From: Salipiger mucosus DSM 16094
Lineage (GTDB): Bacteria > Pseudomonadota > Alphaproteobacteria > Rhodobacterales > Rhodobacteraceae
Direction of reading: 5' to 3'
NCBI RefSeq assembly: GCF_000442255.1
Contig: NZ_KE557274.1
Coordinates: 423,310 to 487,309, forward strand
DNA: 64,000 bases
Shown here one piece after another: positions 17,021 through 26,350 of this stretch. A program made the translations under genes and the position numbers. A model generated the notes under the pieces. It saw nothing but the letters and a program-made list of their open reading frames with translations, was not told the DNA's origin and did not search any database. Within the stretch, counting starts at the first letter, position 1; every line of letters begins with the position of its first letter.

Positions 17021-18832
17021 ATGTGCACTACCGCCCGTTCCAGGATTGAACCGAGCCGACGTGAGAGTCGCGATCTCCGCGATGGTGGGTGGGCTGGCGC
17101 GGAACCTGTTCCGGCAAAGAAGAAAAAGGACAAGATCAAACGCGCCGATGTGTTCGAGGTCCCGGCAAATGCCTGCAAGATCGAGGCGGTCGAGCAGCTC
17201 TGGGTCAACTGGCAAAAAGGTCTGCGCGCCGAGGCCCTGGTTGCACGGCGCGACGTGATGAGCGGACGCGGCCTCCGGGAAAAGCTTCTCGCCGCCGAGG
17301 AAGCGCGCGAACCCGAAATTGTCGCGTCGAAAGCCCGCCTCGGCGCGGCCGAGCAGCAGATGGTGCGTGCGCAGGCCGTCGGCACCATCAAGAGCTGGAT
17401 CAGCAACCGCGAGAACGAAATCGCCGAGATGATCGAGCGGCGGTACACCCCGAAGCGGTGGCGCGGAAAGGCCCGGCGCCGCTTCGAAGCCCTGCCGGAC
17501 GACGGACGCCGCGCACTCGAAGACGAATTCGCCGAGTTGAAGGCCGATCTCAGGGCCATCAATGACCAGCAGATGTGGATGGTGTCTCCTGACGCCACCA
17601 TCCTGCGCAAAAAGGGCGGACAACCGGTCTCGGCCAAGGCGCAGTGGATCGCGCGGAAAATGTTCCTCGGCCTTGCCGCCCGCCGGTCCTGGCCGAAGTT
17701 CCGCAACATGGCCATGCGCCTCGACTCCCGGGCGGGCGCCGGTAACCGGTGGCTCGAGCCGGAACAGGACGGGCTTTTTACCTGGTGGATCAATCTCAAG
17801 ACACCCTCCGGCCGCGTCGCCCTGCCGGTCCGCGGCTGGCGACGCGGCAAGAACAAGACCGGCAAAGGCGCCAATCGCGAAGGGGCCCTCGGCAAGACGA
17901 TCAACCTCGTTGGCAACGAGGACGGAACACTGCGTGTCGCGTTGGACCGGGACATGACCGAGGTATTCGCGGCTTCCCGGGACGCCTATGAGCCGAAGAT
18001 CGACGTGCTGGGCCTCGACTTCGGCCTGCGCACCCTCTTCGCGACCAGCGAGGGCGATCTCCTGGGCCAGGGGTACCTGGGCAACATCATGCCGCTCGTC
18101 GAACGCGCGGACCGGATCGCCGCCAGGGAGCAAAGAAATGGCCGCAAGCCGCGCGACTGCGCGGCCTACCGGGATGCGATCACGCGCATTCGGGGGTTGA
18201 TCGAGACCGAGGTGAACCGCGCGCTCAATCTGGCCGTCGAGCTGCACAAGCCGCGCGTGATCGCTGTCGAGAGGCTCGACTTTCGCGGCTCAAACCTGAG
18301 CAAGCGAATGAACCGGATCCTGTCGAGCTGTGGCCGCGGCGTGGTGCGCGAGAAGCTCAAGGATCTGACGGATCGACACGGGATCGAGATCCACGAAGTG
18401 GATCCGGCCTACACCAGCAAGACATGCTCCAGCTGCGGCTACGTCGATGGCCGCCAGCGCAACGGAGAGAAATTCCACTGCCGCCATTGCGGCAAGAAGA
18501 TTCATGCGGACGTTAATGGGGCCCGGAACATCGCTGCGGCGGCCGGGTCGGCAGAGGACGCTGGCGGATGTTCCGCCCAGCGCGGCGTTAAGCCCTGCCG
18601 CCACCGGAGACGGCCGCGTGTTCCCCTGTCGGTGTCGCGAACGAGAAGCGCAACCCTGCGCGAGATTGTTCGCCGCTTCGATGGGCAGTACCCGAACCTC
18701 GCCGCGGTCTCTCGACCAAAACGAGGCAAGGAGGGCACCAGGGAGAGTGCTTGTGATCCAAGGGAGACAAATCCCTACTTCAAGCAACATTCGTTGCGCG
18801 AAGAGTATCCGATGTGTGCTGTAAGTACATAA
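17021..18832 (+). CDS. tnpB: TnpB-type RNA-guided nuclease (large, RuvC plus zinc finger)
   Basis: 603-residue frame. The RuvC catalytic residues are all intact: Asp in VLGLDFGLRTLFATS (about residue 328), Glu in PRVIAVERLDFRG (about 416) and Asp in KIHADVNGARNIAAA (about 496). A four-Cys zinc finger lies between the last two (CSSCGYVDGRQRNGEKFHCRHCG). The N-terminal third is helical and unlike short TnpBs, so the protein is larger than the usual 350-450 residues. The C-terminal 100 residues are low in conserved features and probably overlap the guide-RNA region. No TnpA transposase lies beside it. TnpB cleaves DNA matching a guide taken from the flank of the element. The start is uncertain; an internal start near 17150 is possible. 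Confidence 0.88.
   Translation: MCTTARSRIEPSRRESRDLRDGGWAGAEPVPAKKKKDKIKRADVFEVPANACKIEAVEQLWVNWQKGLRAEALVARRDVMSGRGLREKLLAAEEAREPEIVASKARLGAAEQQMVRAQAVGTIKSWISNRENEIAEMIERRYTPKRWRGKARRRFEALPDDGRRALEDEFAELKADLRAINDQQMWMVSPDATILRKKGGQPVSAKAQWIARKMFLGLAARRSWPKFRNMAMRLDSRAGAGNRWLEPEQDGLFTWWINLKTPSGRVALPVRGWRRGKNKTGKGANREGALGKTINLVGNEDGTLRVALDRDMTEVFAASRDAYEPKIDVLGLDFGLRTLFATSEGDLLGQGYLGNIMPLVERADRIAAREQRNGRKPRDCAAYRDAITRIRGLIETEVNRALNLAVELHKPRVIAVERLDFRGSNLSKRMNRILSSCGRGVVREKLKDLTDRHGIEIHEVDPAYTSKTCSSCGYVDGRQRNGEKFHCRHCGKKIHADVNGARNIAAAAGSAEDAGGCSAQRGVKPCRHRRRPRVPLSVSRTRSATLREIVRRFDGQYPNLAAVSRPKRGKEGTRESACDPRETNPYFKQHSLREEYPMCAVST
18550..18783 (+). ncRNA. Candidate omega (right-end) RNA of the TnpB element
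   Basis: TnpB guide RNAs derive from the 3' part of tnpB and the element right end. Here the right end looks recognisable: a 5-bp hairpin AGGGA-GACAAA-TCCCT (18761-18776) followed by ACTTCAAG. IS200/IS605 right ends such as that of IS608 finish in TCAA after a subterminal hairpin, so the element may end at 18783 and the guide would then begin GCAACATTCG. The 5' limit is a guess. Confidence 0.4.
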
Positions 18833-19074
18833 TCTCCATTCGTCCGGATATGCGAACTCAAGGATGTAGGTAATGTCATCCAAGGTGCCGCTCAGGATAA
18901 GCGGAAAGAAGATAACTTCAGTCGTGGTGCAAAACTAATGGGCTTCGCCCTTCGTTTGGACCTTTGGGGAAGCGGTGTCACGTGGCACCGCGACCTCGCG
19001 GCCTGCGGCGCTGGCATCATCACGCGTCCTGGCGACCAAGATTGGCGCACGTTCACAAAGAACTGGCGAAAGGC

Positions 19075-20514
19075 TTAAGCACCTCCTGTCCGCTCCCAGA
19101 ATGCCGATTTGCGGCCGTGAACGGCCCGCAGATGCTCCACGAAGGCATCATGGCCCGGGTGTCGCTGGTAATCGGCAATCGAAGCATCCGCCGCCGCACA
19201 GGAGGCGAGATGGCGGGCGGCGTGCCCGTAGCGGCTCGACCTGCCGCGCTCGAGCGCGAAGGTGATCATGGCGCGCCAGATCAGGACCGCAGCTAGCGGG
19301 TGTTCGCTGCACAGCGCCTCCGCAGCCGGCGTGAGGTTCTCGTAGGCGTTGCCGTCAAGCTCGTCGGATCGGCTGTGCACGAGTCTGGACGCCAATGCGG
19401 TATCCGGCCAGGACAGGCAGAACGCGAGCCCGGCCTCGATGGGCGTGTAAGCCAGGACCACATCGCGGGCCCGATCCTCGGCCTCGATATCGTCGAAGTC
19501 GGGCAGACGTTTCAGAAGGCCCCTCAATGCATTTGGGCAGAGGCGGCGCTCGAAGCGGGCCCAAAGGGCGTGCCGCAGTTCTTCTTCGCGTCCGAGAGCC
19601 TCGAGGCAGGCGAAATGCGCCTCGTTGAGCTCAGGCGTGTCGAACCATGAGCTGTCGCGCGCGTCGCGGTTTAGCGCCTGCCTGACGATCCGGAGCGCCT
19701 CCTCGGCACGCCCGGCGTTCAGCAGGCGGGTGGCGGCCTCGGGAGCGATGATATGATAAGTGAGTTGCTCGGCCGAGTATCTTGCGAGCCAGGCGTCGAC
19801 ATCGCCCTGAAGGTCCGCGACATCCTGCAGGATCATCTCGGCCGTCAGGTTTCGGCGATCCCGCGCAAGCGCCTGCTGCCGTTCCGGTTCATCGACGAAG
19901 TCATAGATTGCCAGGTCCGTGTCGCTCAGCGGTGCCGTGCGCATCTCCTCGGCAAGGTCCTTGAGACGCTCGAGGCCTGTCTGACCGAGAGGGTCGGCGA
20001 GGGCCGGCACCACTTGATCGAATTCGCCATATCCGTTGTCCTGCAGCGCGTCGAAGATCATCTCTGCCAGTTGCGCCGGGTCTTTGGTGATCTTCAGCGA
20101 GAGATGTGCGATGACGTCCATTGCCTCGTCCATGACGTCACCGATCAGGCCGTTGCTGTCATCGGTCCGCTCGTGGATGCCGGGTGCGAGGCGTAGCAGG
20201 TCCCAGAGGAGATCGAAGGCGATGTCAGGGCTGTCCGGTGCGATCCGGGTCTCGATCAGTCCGGTGAGGTCGGACAGCTCCGTCGCGACCTTCTTTTGCG
20301 TCTGTCGCGAGATGTAGCTGCGGGACCGGCGGATCGATGCAAATCGCTTGCGAACGTCCGCGGCCGCGTCCCGCGGGCTCTGCTCGGCTGACAGCGCCAT
20401 GCGCACCCGCCGTTGTCGCGCCGCGTCTCCCTTGACGGCCTCGAGCAGCAGGTCGGCCAGGACGTCAGGTCCGAGGTCGACGAGGTTCTTCTTGTTGAGG
20501 CTCTTCCGGGCCAT
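19075..20514 (-). CDS. DUF6880 family protein
   Basis: 479 residues, helical and without signal peptide or membrane segments. The N-terminus MARKSLNKKNLVDLGPDVLADLLLEAVKGD and the segment LLWDLLRLAPGIHERTDDSNGLIGDVM are the pattern I associate with DUF6880, a family of unknown function with TPR-like helical repeats. AGGA precedes the ATG. Convergent with the TnpB gene and divergent from the ABC operon; nothing in the context gives a role. Confidence 0.75.
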   Translation of the reverse strand: MARKSLNKKNLVDLGPDVLADLLLEAVKGDAARQRRVRMALSAEQSPRDAAADVRKRFASIRRSRSYISRQTQKKVATELSDLTGLIETRIAPDSPDIAFDLLWDLLRLAPGIHERTDDSNGLIGDVMDEAMDVIAHLSLKITKDPAQLAEMIFDALQDNGYGEFDQVVPALADPLGQTGLERLKDLAEEMRTAPLSDTDLAIYDFVDEPERQQALARDRRNLTAEMILQDVADLQGDVDAWLARYSAEQLTYHIIAPEAATRLLNAGRAEEALRIVRQALNRDARDSSWFDTPELNEAHFACLEALGREEELRHALWARFERRLCPNALRGLLKRLPDFDDIEAEDRARDVVLAYTPIEAGLAFCLSWPDTALASRLVHSRSDELDGNAYENLTPAAEALCSEHPLAAVLIWRAMITFALERGRSSRYGHAARHLASCAAADASIADYQRHPGHDAFVEHLRAVHGRKSAFWERTGGA

Positions 20515-20951
20515 TGGCGATCCTGTTGGCAGTCGGATCAGTCATGCACCGTGTCGTGGGCGATTACAATCTGCCCCCTGTTTTCAAAGCATCTTGCAAC
20601 GCTTCCAAACGGCATGGCAGCGATGGTTGAACGATCCGCACCATTCTCATCTCGATGTGCGAGTGGTTTCCTGGCCGTGCCATGCAAACTGTTCTGAAAA
20701 GGAAGAGATCACGGTTTCGGCTCCTATCCACTGCCAGGTTGGAGGGCTCAGCCTCTTCCAGGATTTACTCTTGGACCTGCTCGCGGACCCTACACCGCCT
20801 GTATTACTCGACCCGTGACGGAACATCGGGCGTCGTCATATTGTGACAAATCCTGCGCAAAAAGTTCGCATCGCATACACGTCGGAGATTCATTCGGATG
20901 AAAGTCGTGGGTTGCGCGGCTCGGCCGCAAGCCACAACCCGGAGAAACCCG
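20515..20951. promoter_or_regulatory. Intergenic region upstream of the ABC operon
   Basis: About 440 bp without a convincing gene; the short open frames on the plus strand lack family features. It must hold the promoter of the ABC operon. GGAG (20939-20943) serves as the ribosome-binding site of the first gene. No clear operator was identified. Confidence 0.45.
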
Positions 20952-22532
20952 ATGCTGAAAAGCTTCAAGACATATTTAGCAGCGGCTTTCGTCTCGCTGT
21001 CGGCGGCCCTTCCGGTCGCGGCACAGGACGAGCGCCCCGACCTTACGGTAGCCGTCAATGACCTTCCCGGCAGCTTGGAAGGTATCGAGGAGATGGGCAA
21101 TGTTGCCGTACGGATCTCTTACTCGATGTTCGACAGCCTGATCCGCCGCGATTTCCTCGCCGACGGTTCCGGAAGCGCATCCAAACTCGTGCCGGGTCTG
21201 GCCGAAAGTTGGACCCGGATCGACGACCGGACGCTCGAGTTGAAACTGCGCGAGGGCGTCAAGTTCCATGACGGCTCGGAACTGACCTCGGATGACGTGG
21301 TTTTTTCATTCAGTGCCGGCCGCGGCCATGGCTACGACCCGCTGATCGGCGCCGCCAAGCGCTTCATGCTGACCATCAGCCACATTGAACCGGTGGACAA
21401 GTACACCGTACGTGTCGTCTCGAAGGAGCCCGACGTGCTGCTTGAACAGCGCCTCGCAGGCTATGCCTTCTGGGTGGTCGAGAACAAGAATTACATGACG
21501 CAGGGCAAGGACGCATTCGCGCGGAACCCTGTCGGCACCGGTCCATACAAAATGGACGAATGGGTCGACGGAGAGTACATCCGCCTTGTCGCCCACGATG
21601 ATTATTTTGGAGGCGAGCCGACCGCCAAGTCGGTGACCTTCGTGCAGGTTCCTGAAGTCTCGGCGCGGATCGCGGGCCTCGTGTCCGGTGAATACGACAT
21701 CTCGGTCAACATCCCGCCGGACCAAATCCCTGTCGTGGAAGGCTACGACGATCTGAAGGTTGAGCAAATCGTTCTCGACAACACGCACATGCTGGTCTTC
21801 TTCAACGACGGGCCGACCGCGCACAAGGCCGTGCGCCAGGCGCTGAGCCTGGGCATTGACCGCGATCTGCTGCGCGAGGCGCTCTGGGCCGACAAGAACT
21901 ACACGCCCAACGGCCACCAGCTGCCGGCCTACGAGATGTACATGGAGGACTACCCGGATTTCGCTTACGATCCGGAGAAGGCACGCGAGATTTTGGCCGC
22001 CTGCGATTGCTACGACGGTGAAGAAATCGTCTACAAGCTGCCGCTCAACTATTACCTGATGTCGCTCGAGGCGGCGCAGGCGATGCAGCAGATGTGGAGC
22101 GAGGTGGGCCTCAACGTGACGCTGCAGCCGGTCGAGAATTGGTCGCAGGTGAACGACCCTGACCAGACCGTCCATATCCGTCCCTGGTCGAATACCCACC
22201 GTCTTCCCGATCCGACCGGCAGCTTCGTGCCGCAATGGGGCAAGGAAAGCTGGGTGCAGAACAACAACGAAGATCCGGCGCGCAGCTGGAAGGCGCCCGA
22301 GGCATTCAACGACCTGCAGGACGTGATCGTGACCTCGACCGACTGGGATGAGCGCCAGCAAGCGTATCGCGACGCGCTGGACATCTGGGTCGACGAGGCC
22401 CCCGGTACGATGCTGTACAACCCGCTGGAAACCTACGCGATGCGTCGCGACATCCAGTGGCAGCCCTACGGCCTCTATTACATGGACCTGCGGCCCTACA
22501 ACCTGACCTTCGGAGACGCTCCGAACAACTGA
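20952..22532 (+). CDS. ABC transporter substrate-binding protein, peptide/opine/nickel family (SBP_bac_5)
   Basis: 526 residues with signal peptide MLKSFKTYLAAAFVSLSAALPVAAQ. Family 5 features are LVPGLAESWTRIDDRTLELKLREGVKFHDGSELTSDDVVFSF, NPVGTGPYKMDEW and ALSLGIDRDLLREALW. Start at 20952 follows GGAGAAACCCG; an earlier ATG 18 codons upstream would spoil the signal peptide. First gene of a seven-gene operon. The ligand is not deducible, but the downstream phosphodiesterase suggests a phosphorus-containing or sugar-like compound. Confidence 0.93.
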   Translation: MLKSFKTYLAAAFVSLSAALPVAAQDERPDLTVAVNDLPGSLEGIEEMGNVAVRISYSMFDSLIRRDFLADGSGSASKLVPGLAESWTRIDDRTLELKLREGVKFHDGSELTSDDVVFSFSAGRGHGYDPLIGAAKRFMLTISHIEPVDKYTVRVVSKEPDVLLEQRLAGYAFWVVENKNYMTQGKDAFARNPVGTGPYKMDEWVDGEYIRLVAHDDYFGGEPTAKSVTFVQVPEVSARIAGLVSGEYDISVNIPPDQIPVVEGYDDLKVEQIVLDNTHMLVFFNDGPTAHKAVRQALSLGIDRDLLREALWADKNYTPNGHQLPAYEMYMEDYPDFAYDPEKAREILAACDCYDGEEIVYKLPLNYYLMSLEAAQAMQQMWSEVGLNVTLQPVENWSQVNDPDQTVHIRPWSNTHRLPDPTGSFVPQWGKESWVQNNNEDPARSWKAPEAFNDLQDVIVTSTDWDERQQAYRDALDIWVDEAPGTMLYNPLETYAMRRDIQWQPYGLYYMDLRPYNLTFGDAPNN

Positions 22533-22594
22533 GTGCGACCTGGTCTCGGCGTCTTGAACGCCGGGACCGTTCCTCCGATTTCCGAAAGTCCGAA

Positions 22595-23584
22595 ATGCTG
22601 TTTTCAGCTGAAAACGTGTCGGTCGAAGTTGACCGTCCCCGTAACTCTCCCGTGCGCCCGGTCCGGGATGTGAGCTTTTCGCTCGAGGCCGGCATGACCC
22701 TGGCGTTGGTCGGCGAGTCCGGTTGCGGCAAGTCGATGACCTGCCTTGCGATCGCGGGCCTTCTGCCGAAGCGTGGGCGGGTCGCCGGTGGCGCGCTGCG
22801 TATCGAGGGACGCGACCTCTGCGCGCTTTCCGAGAAAGACGCCCGCACCCTGCGCCGCCGCAGCCTGTCCAGCGTCTTTCAGGATGCCACGGGCGGGTTG
22901 AATCCGGTCCGTTCTATCGGTTGGCAGGTGGCCGAGGCCGTCCGCCTGCGCAAGGGCGCCACCAGACGGGAGGCGCAGGCCGAGGCGGTACGTCTTCTTG
23001 GCCGTGTGGGCCTGCCAGACCCCGAGCGGCGCGCCCGGGAATATCCGCACCAGTTCTCCGGGGGCATGAACCAGCGCGCGATGATCGCGCTTGCCATCGC
23101 CGGGAACCCGAAGCTTCTGATCGCCGACGAGGCGACGACCGCGCTCGACGTCACGCTGCAAGCCCAGATCCTCGACCTGATCGCCGATCTTCGCGAGAGC
23201 CTCGGCATGGGCGTGATCTTCGTCACCCACGACCTTGGTCTCGTGGCGCAGAATGCCGACCGGGTGGCGGTCATGTATGCCGGTCGCGTCGTGGAGCGCG
23301 CCGATGTGGCCGACCTCTTCGCCGCACCGCGTCACCCTTACACGCGGGGATTGCTGGCGTCGCTGCCGGAGCGCCAACGCAAGAACGAGAGACTTTCCAC
23401 TATCCCGGGCACGGTGCCGACCATCGACGCGCTTCCGCCGGGCTGCACCTTTGCGCCCCGCTGCCCGCGCGCGAGCGAACGGTGCGCGGCGGATGTGCCA
23501 GAAATGGCTCTGGGATATGCCTGCCACCATCCGCTGACGCCCGCGCCCGCCCCGGTCGTGCGGCGCGAGAGAGAATACTCATGA
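22595..23584 (+). CDS. ABC transporter ATP-binding protein, DppD/OppD type
   Basis: 329 residues. Walker A GESGCGKS, Q-loop VFQDATGGLNP, signature FSGGMNQR, Walker B LLIADEATTALD and H-loop FVTHDLGLVAQ are intact. The C-terminal oligopeptide-type extension contains the four-cysteine cluster PPGCTFAPRCPRASERC. Start MLFSAENVS chosen at 22595, since the upstream frame overlaps the binding-protein gene. Works with the DppF-type ATPase that follows. Confidence 0.93.
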   Translation: MLFSAENVSVEVDRPRNSPVRPVRDVSFSLEAGMTLALVGESGCGKSMTCLAIAGLLPKRGRVAGGALRIEGRDLCALSEKDARTLRRRSLSSVFQDATGGLNPVRSIGWQVAEAVRLRKGATRREAQAEAVRLLGRVGLPDPERRAREYPHQFSGGMNQRAMIALAIAGNPKLLIADEATTALDVTLQAQILDLIADLRESLGMGVIFVTHDLGLVAQNADRVAVMYAGRVVERADVADLFAAPRHPYTRGLLASLPERQRKNERLSTIPGTVPTIDALPPGCTFAPRCPRASERCAADVPEMALGYACHHPLTPAPAPVVRREREYS

Positions 23585-24540
23585 CCGCACTTCTGCACGC
23601 CGAAAGCCTGCGCAAATCCTACCAGGTGGGGCGCAGGAGCCTTTTTCGAAAGGCTCGCCGGTTCAACGCCGTGGATGGGGTCTCACTCACGCTCGAGCGG
23701 GGCGAGACCCTGGGGATCGTGGGCGAGTCCGGGTGCGGCAAGTCGACGCTCTCGCGCCTCGTGCTGGGGCTCAGCCCTTGCGATGAAGGCGGCGTGGTCT
23801 TCGACGGGACGCCGTTGCCCGGTCAAGATACCGAAGCGTGGCGCCGCCTGCGTCGCAGGGTCCAGCTGATCTACCAGGATGCTGCAGGCGCCCTCGACCC
23901 GCGTCAAACCATACGCACCCAGATCGAGGAGCCGCTGCGGATTCATGGCCTTCCGCTGGAACGTGCCCAGAAGGCGATGGCAGACGTGGGGCTTGTTCCC
24001 GCAATGGGATCGCGGCACCCCTTCGAACTGTCGGGCGGCCAGCTCCAACGCGTGGTTATCGCCCGCGCCTTGACGCTCAATCCGGATCTGATCGTCATGG
24101 ATGAACCGGTCTCGGCGCTCGACGTGTCCATTCAGGCCCAGATTGTGAACCTGATCCAGGATCTGCAGCGTGATCGGGGGCTGGCATATCTTTTCGTAAC
24201 CCATGATCTGTCTGTGCTGCGCCACGTCTCGGATCGGGTCGCCGTCATGTACCTAGGAGAGGTGGTCGAGGAAGCGCCGCGCGACGCATTCTTCGACGGT
24301 GCCCTGCACCCCTATGCCCGCGCGCTTCTCGAGGCGGTGCCGGTCCCCGATCCGGCCAGGCGCAGCCGGGCCGCACCCCGCATCGGCGATCCGCCGAACC
24401 CGGCGGCGCCTCCGCCGGCCTGTCGCTTCCATCCGCGCTGCCCGTTCGCAACGGACGTATGCCGCGCTGAGCGCCCCGCGCTGCGCGATTTCGGAGGCCG
24501 ACGAGCCGCCTGCCACCGCGTCGAGGAATTGTCACAATGA
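23581..24540 (+). CDS. ABC transporter ATP-binding protein, DppF/OppF type
   Basis: 319 residues starting MTALLHAESLRKSYQV, coupled to the preceding gene by ATGA. Walker A GESGCGKS, signature LSGGQLQR, Walker B LIVMDEPVSALD, H-loop FVTHDLSVLRH and the cysteine-containing C-terminal extension (CRFHPRCPFATDVC) are visible. A much longer open frame runs in from upstream, but its first part reads the dppD gene out of frame and is not real. Confidence 0.93.
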   Translation: MTALLHAESLRKSYQVGRRSLFRKARRFNAVDGVSLTLERGETLGIVGESGCGKSTLSRLVLGLSPCDEGGVVFDGTPLPGQDTEAWRRLRRRVQLIYQDAAGALDPRQTIRTQIEEPLRIHGLPLERAQKAMADVGLVPAMGSRHPFELSGGQLQRVVIARALTLNPDLIVMDEPVSALDVSIQAQIVNLIQDLQRDRGLAYLFVTHDLSVLRHVSDRVAVMYLGEVVEEAPRDAFFDGALHPYARALLEAVPVPDPARRSRAAPRIGDPPNPAAPPPACRFHPRCPFATDVCRAERPALRDFGGRRAACHRVEELSQ

Positions 24541-25466
24541 CCTGGATTTCGCTGAAACTCCTCCGGGCCCTGGTCACGATGTGGCTTGTGCTGACCTTTG
24601 TATTTTTTGTCCTGCGCCTTTCCGGCGATCCGACGATGGTTCTTCTTCCAGATGACGTCGACCAGGCAACACGGGACTTTTATCGTGCAAAATGGGGTCT
24701 GGATCTACCCCTGTGGGAGCAATACACCTCCTACCTCCGGGCGCTTCTGCAAGGCGACTTCGGCGTTTCGTTCCGCAACAACCTCGACGCCTTCCAGGTG
24801 GTGTGGGAACGCGTTCCGAAGACTGCGCTCCTGGGGCTCGCCTCCATCGCGGTCGCCTTGCTGATCGGCATGCCCCTTGGCGTTCTTGCCGCGGTCTATC
24901 GCAATAGCTGGCTGGATCGCATCGTCATGAGCATCGCTGTCTTCGGCTTCTCGATGCCGAATTTCTTTCTCGGCATCCTGCTGATCCTGATTTTTTCCTT
25001 GAAACTTCGGGTGCTTCCTTCGTCCGGCTCCGGCACATGGCAACACCTCATCATGCCGGCCGCAACGCTGGGCACGGGGTTCGCCGCGCAGATCGCCCGC
25101 TACACGCGATCTTCGATGATCGAGGTGCTGTCGAAGGCTTACATGCGAACGGCGCGCTCCAAGGGCGCGAGCCTGGGGCAAAGGGTTGTGCGCCACGCGC
25201 TTCCCAATGCCTCGGTGCCGGTCGTCACCGTCCTCGGCATAAAAATCGGGGAAATGCTGGGCTGGGCTGTTGTGACCGAGACAGTCTTCGCATGGCCCGG
25301 GATCGGGCGACTGCTGACCAGTGCCGTGGCCACGCGCGATCTCGCGGTCGTCCAGTGCATCATGATCATCCTCGCTTTCACCATGGTCATGGCCAACATG
25401 CTGGTCGACCTGATCTATGGCTGGCTCGACCCGAGGGTCCGCGTGGGACGGAGGGCACAGGCATGA
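24537..25466 (+). CDS. ABC transporter permease, DppB type
   Basis: 309-residue inner-membrane protein with six predicted helices. The N-terminus (LRALVTMWLVLTFVFFVLRLSGDP) and the coupling-helix EAA-like motif RTARSKGASLGQRVVRHALPNA are typical of DppB. ATGA overlap with the upstream ATPase. Confidence 0.93.
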   Translation: MTWISLKLLRALVTMWLVLTFVFFVLRLSGDPTMVLLPDDVDQATRDFYRAKWGLDLPLWEQYTSYLRALLQGDFGVSFRNNLDAFQVVWERVPKTALLGLASIAVALLIGMPLGVLAAVYRNSWLDRIVMSIAVFGFSMPNFFLGILLILIFSLKLRVLPSSGSGTWQHLIMPAATLGTGFAAQIARYTRSSMIEVLSKAYMRTARSKGASLGQRVVRHALPNASVPVVTVLGIKIGEMLGWAVVTETVFAWPGIGRLLTSAVATRDLAVVQCIMIILAFTMVMANMLVDLIYGWLDPRVRVGRRAQA

Positions 25467-26347
25467 GCGTTATTGACTCAGTTGGCCCGGGGCGCACCCG
25501 CAGGTGGCTAGCAGGGCTTTCCCAGCTTCCTGTCGTGGTGATCTGCGCCATGTGCTTTATGGCCCTCATGCTCTTCGTCGCGGCCTTTGCCCAGCTCGTG
25601 CAGCCATACGCGTTCGACCACGTGGACCTGATGAACCGGATGACCCCGCCTGTTCCGCTGTCGGGCGCTACCTGGACGCATCCCCTGGGAACTGACACCC
25701 TGGGGCGCGATTTGCTGTCGCGGCTTCTCGTTGCTGCCCAGACATCGATGCTCCTTTCGATCCTCGGAACGGTTCTGGGAGCCGTCATGGGCATCGCGCT
25801 GGGGTTTGTCGCAGCGCACAAGGGCGGACTCTGGGACGAGGTCATCATGGGGCTGGTCGATTTCCAAGCCGCCATGCCGTGGTTCATCATCGCGCTCGCC
25901 ATCCTCGCCTTCATGGGGAATTCCATGGTGATTTTCATCGGGATCATGGCGCTCTACGGATGGGAGACCTACGCCCGCATCACCCGGGGCTTGGTTCTGT
26001 CTGCTCGCGAACAAGGTTACGCTCTGGCGGTCCGAGGGCTTGGAGGGAAGCCTTCGCGCGTCTATGTGCACCACATTCTGCCCAATATCGCGGGCCCGCT
26101 GATCGTACAGCTGACGATCAATTTTCCCAGCACCATTCTGTTCGAGACTTCGCTCAGTTTTCTCGGCCTCGGAATACGGCCGCCGATGACATCGCTCGGC
26201 CAGATGCTGGGCGACGGGCGCGACTACCTTATCAATGCATGGTGGCTCGCCGTGATCCCCGGAATGGTGATTTTCCTAACGACACTCAGCATGTCGGTCC
26301 TGGGTGACTGGCTGCGTATCAAACTCGACCCATCTCTGGAGACCTGA
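25463..26347 (+). CDS. ABC transporter permease, DppC type
   Basis: 294 residues starting MSVIDSVGPG, coupled by ATGA. Typical DppC features are HPLGTDTLGRDLLSRLLVAAQTSM, the EAA motif YALAVRGLGGKPSRVYVHHILPNI and ETSLSFLGLGIRPP. The long open frame beginning earlier is not translated as such, because it overlaps the permease gene before it. Confidence 0.93.
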   Translation: MSVIDSVGPGRTRRWLAGLSQLPVVVICAMCFMALMLFVAAFAQLVQPYAFDHVDLMNRMTPPVPLSGATWTHPLGTDTLGRDLLSRLLVAAQTSMLLSILGTVLGAVMGIALGFVAAHKGGLWDEVIMGLVDFQAAMPWFIIALAILAFMGNSMVIFIGIMALYGWETYARITRGLVLSAREQGYALAVRGLGGKPSRVYVHHILPNIAGPLIVQLTINFPSTILFETSLSFLGLGIRPPMTSLGQMLGDGRDYLINAWWLAVIPGMVIFLTTLSMSVLGDWLRIKLDPSLET

Positions 26348-26350
26348 GAC

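Noticed and set aside
16979..17050. IS200/IS605 tnpA or a serine recombinase partner for TnpB
   Set aside because: No Y1 transposase or IS607-type recombinase frame is present on either side; the IS1595 gene upstream is of an unrelated family.
22723..23580. N-terminal extension of the DppF-type ATPase open frame (605 codons in total)
   Set aside because: It reads the dppD gene out of frame. The true DppF starts at 23581 with an ATGA overlap and matches the family length.
25037..25462. N-terminal extension of the DppC-type permease frame
   Set aside because: It lies entirely inside the DppB gene in another frame; a normal DppC begins at 25463.
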